Assembly (NCBI GenBank): GCA_905199755.1
Contig: CAJKHT010000004.1
Location: forward strand, 12,661 to 76,660
Source of the DNA: an uncultured Eubacteriales bacterium
GTDB taxonomy: Bacteria; Bacillota; Clostridia; UBA1381
Direction: 5' to 3'
DNA: 64,000 nt
The notes below the pieces were generated by a model. That model was not told the DNA's origin. It ran no database searches and was given only the letters and a program-made list of their open reading frames with translations. Below are positions 63,534 to 64,000 of this stretch, piece after piece (position 1 is the stretch's first letter; each line of letters opens with the position of its first letter). The translations under genes and the position numbers were made by a program.

Positions 63534-63782
63534 GTGAGAGCAACCGGAATAACAAGAAAAATTGATGAATTGGGAAGAATAGTCTTGCCGAAAGAGCTGC
63601 GTGATAAGCTGGATCTTAAATATAAAGATGCAGTGGATATCTATGTGGAAGAGGATAGAATTATTCTCAGAAAGTATGAACCGTCATGTGTGTTCTGCGG
63701 AGAGGCAAGCAACGTTATCCAGTTTAAAGGAAAAAATGTGTGCCCGAATTGTGCAAAGGAATTATCCGGCACAGCAAAATAA
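63534..63782 (+). CDS. AbrB/SpoVT-type transition-state regulator with C-terminal zinc finger
   Basis: The 82-residue protein starts at GTG 63534, 10 nt after AGGAG; the upstream in-frame GTG at 63525 overlaps the ribosome binding site. The swapped-hairpin DNA-binding domain is RATGITRKIDELGRIVLPKEL...DAVDIYVEEDRIIL. A Cys4 knuckle follows (CVFCGEA and CPNCAKEL), as in many clostridial AbrB proteins. It should be a dimeric or tetrameric regulator of transition-phase genes. It is monocistronic with its own strong promoter. Confidence 0.94.
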   Translation: MRATGITRKIDELGRIVLPKELRDKLDLKYKDAVDIYVEEDRIILRKYEPSCVFCGEASNVIQFKGKNVCPNCAKELSGTAK

Positions 63783-63799
63783 TGCGTAATGCGTTTTCG

Positions 63800-63815
63800 G
63801 CAAAAAGCTTTTTGC
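63800..63815. other. Palindrome after the abrB-like gene
   Basis: GCAAAAAGCTTTTTGC is a perfect 16-bp palindrome 18 bp after the stop codon; a similar half-copy (GGCAAAAGGCTTTTTG) lies near 63861-63877. It could form part of a weak terminator. Confidence 0.4.
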
Positions 63816-63938
63816 GGTGATTGCGTTTTAATTCCGGTGTGAAGCCTGGGAAAAACAAGGCAAAAGGCTTTTTGTACCGAAAAAACCAGTAATCAGGAAG
63901 CTATAATTAAGAAGCAATAATCAATAGAATAAAAAAAT

Positions 63939-63988
63939 ACACTTTTTTCAAAAAAAGTGTTGACAATTAGCGAAAAAAGTGGTAATAT
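63939..63988 (+). promoter_or_regulatory. Promoter of a gene beyond the window, with repeated half-sites
   Basis: TTGACA (63960-63965) and TAATAT (63983-63988), 17-bp spacer. ACACTTTTTT (63939-63948) is the inverse of AAAAAAGTGT (63951-63960), and AAAAAAGTGG recurs at 63973-63982, 22 bp from the previous copy and inside the promoter spacer. This looks like operator half-sites of an unknown repressor. Confidence 0.55.
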
Positions 63989-64000
63989 AAATAAGCTGTC

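Noticed and set aside
1..64000. CRISPR arrays, tRNA or rRNA genes
   Set aside because: No regularly spaced repeats, cloverleaf-like sequences or rRNA-like conserved stretches were noticed on either strand by eye.

Overview
The window looks like a chromosomal segment of a Gram-positive, endospore-forming, anaerobic Clostridia bacterium, most likely a gut or rumen glycan degrader. The reasons are SpoIIE, a GerMN-domain protein, an AbrB/SpoVT-type regulator, an IreB-family protein, pyruvate phosphate dikinase, S-layer homology (SLH) domains, strong AGGAGG-type ribosome binding sites and consensus sigma-A promoters. I cannot name the species; a Monoglobus/Oscillospiraceae-like lineage is a guess. 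No rRNA, tRNA or CRISPR array was seen.

Left part (1-22.4 kb) is mostly core genome. On the minus strand lie a partial ABC substrate-binding lipoprotein, ppdK and spoIIE. On the plus strand lie a YfcE-like phosphoesterase, an M16 peptidase and ireB. A 242-bp MITE-like element sits between ireB and its terminator. Next come a secreted stalk-domain protein (-), a small lipoprotein (+), a glucose-type PTS operon (EIICBA-HPr-EI, -), an rnhB-yraN-dipeptidase-rsmE-sfp operon (-), cysK behind a two-uORF leader (+), a TSCPD protein, a GerMN lipoprotein-like protein and a GH3 beta-glycosidase with permuted domains.

Middle part (22.4-54.1 kb) is a large glycan-utilisation locus. A YesM/YesN-type two-component system is divergent from two substrate-binding lipoproteins, a secreted binding-module protein and two LplB/LplC-type permeases. 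These are followed by two very large modular GH5 enzymes, two paralogous giant surface proteins (one with SLH repeats), a 1229-residue SGNH acetylesterase-like protein, and two enzymes without signal peptides: a heparinase II/III-like lyase and a short PL8 lyase. The likely flow is outside cleavage and deacetylation on an S-layer-anchored platform, import of acidic oligosaccharides by the ABC system with an ATPase encoded elsewhere, then cleavage inside the cell.

Right part (54.1-64 kb): a MerR/AdhR-like regulator and a DXS-like transketolase form a unit under a 19-bp-spacer promoter. A cupin-AraC regulator is divergent from an operon of a TIM-barrel isomerase, two Gfo/Idh/MocA oxidoreductases, mannonate dehydratase (uxuA) and an SDR fructuronate reductase (uxuB-like). 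That operon would feed hexuronates into central metabolism and fits the lyases upstream. An orphan holin-amidase pair and an AbrB-like regulator close the window.

Main points for a second look: the glycan locus with its shared modules and paralogous surface proteins; the cysK leader peptides; the MITE with its target duplication; an HPr with Lys at the Ser46 position; Spo0A-box-like sites at spoIIE; and the oxidoreductase/TIM-barrel pair, which may be a non-hydrolytic glycoside-cleaving route. All calls come from reading the sequence; no database search was run.
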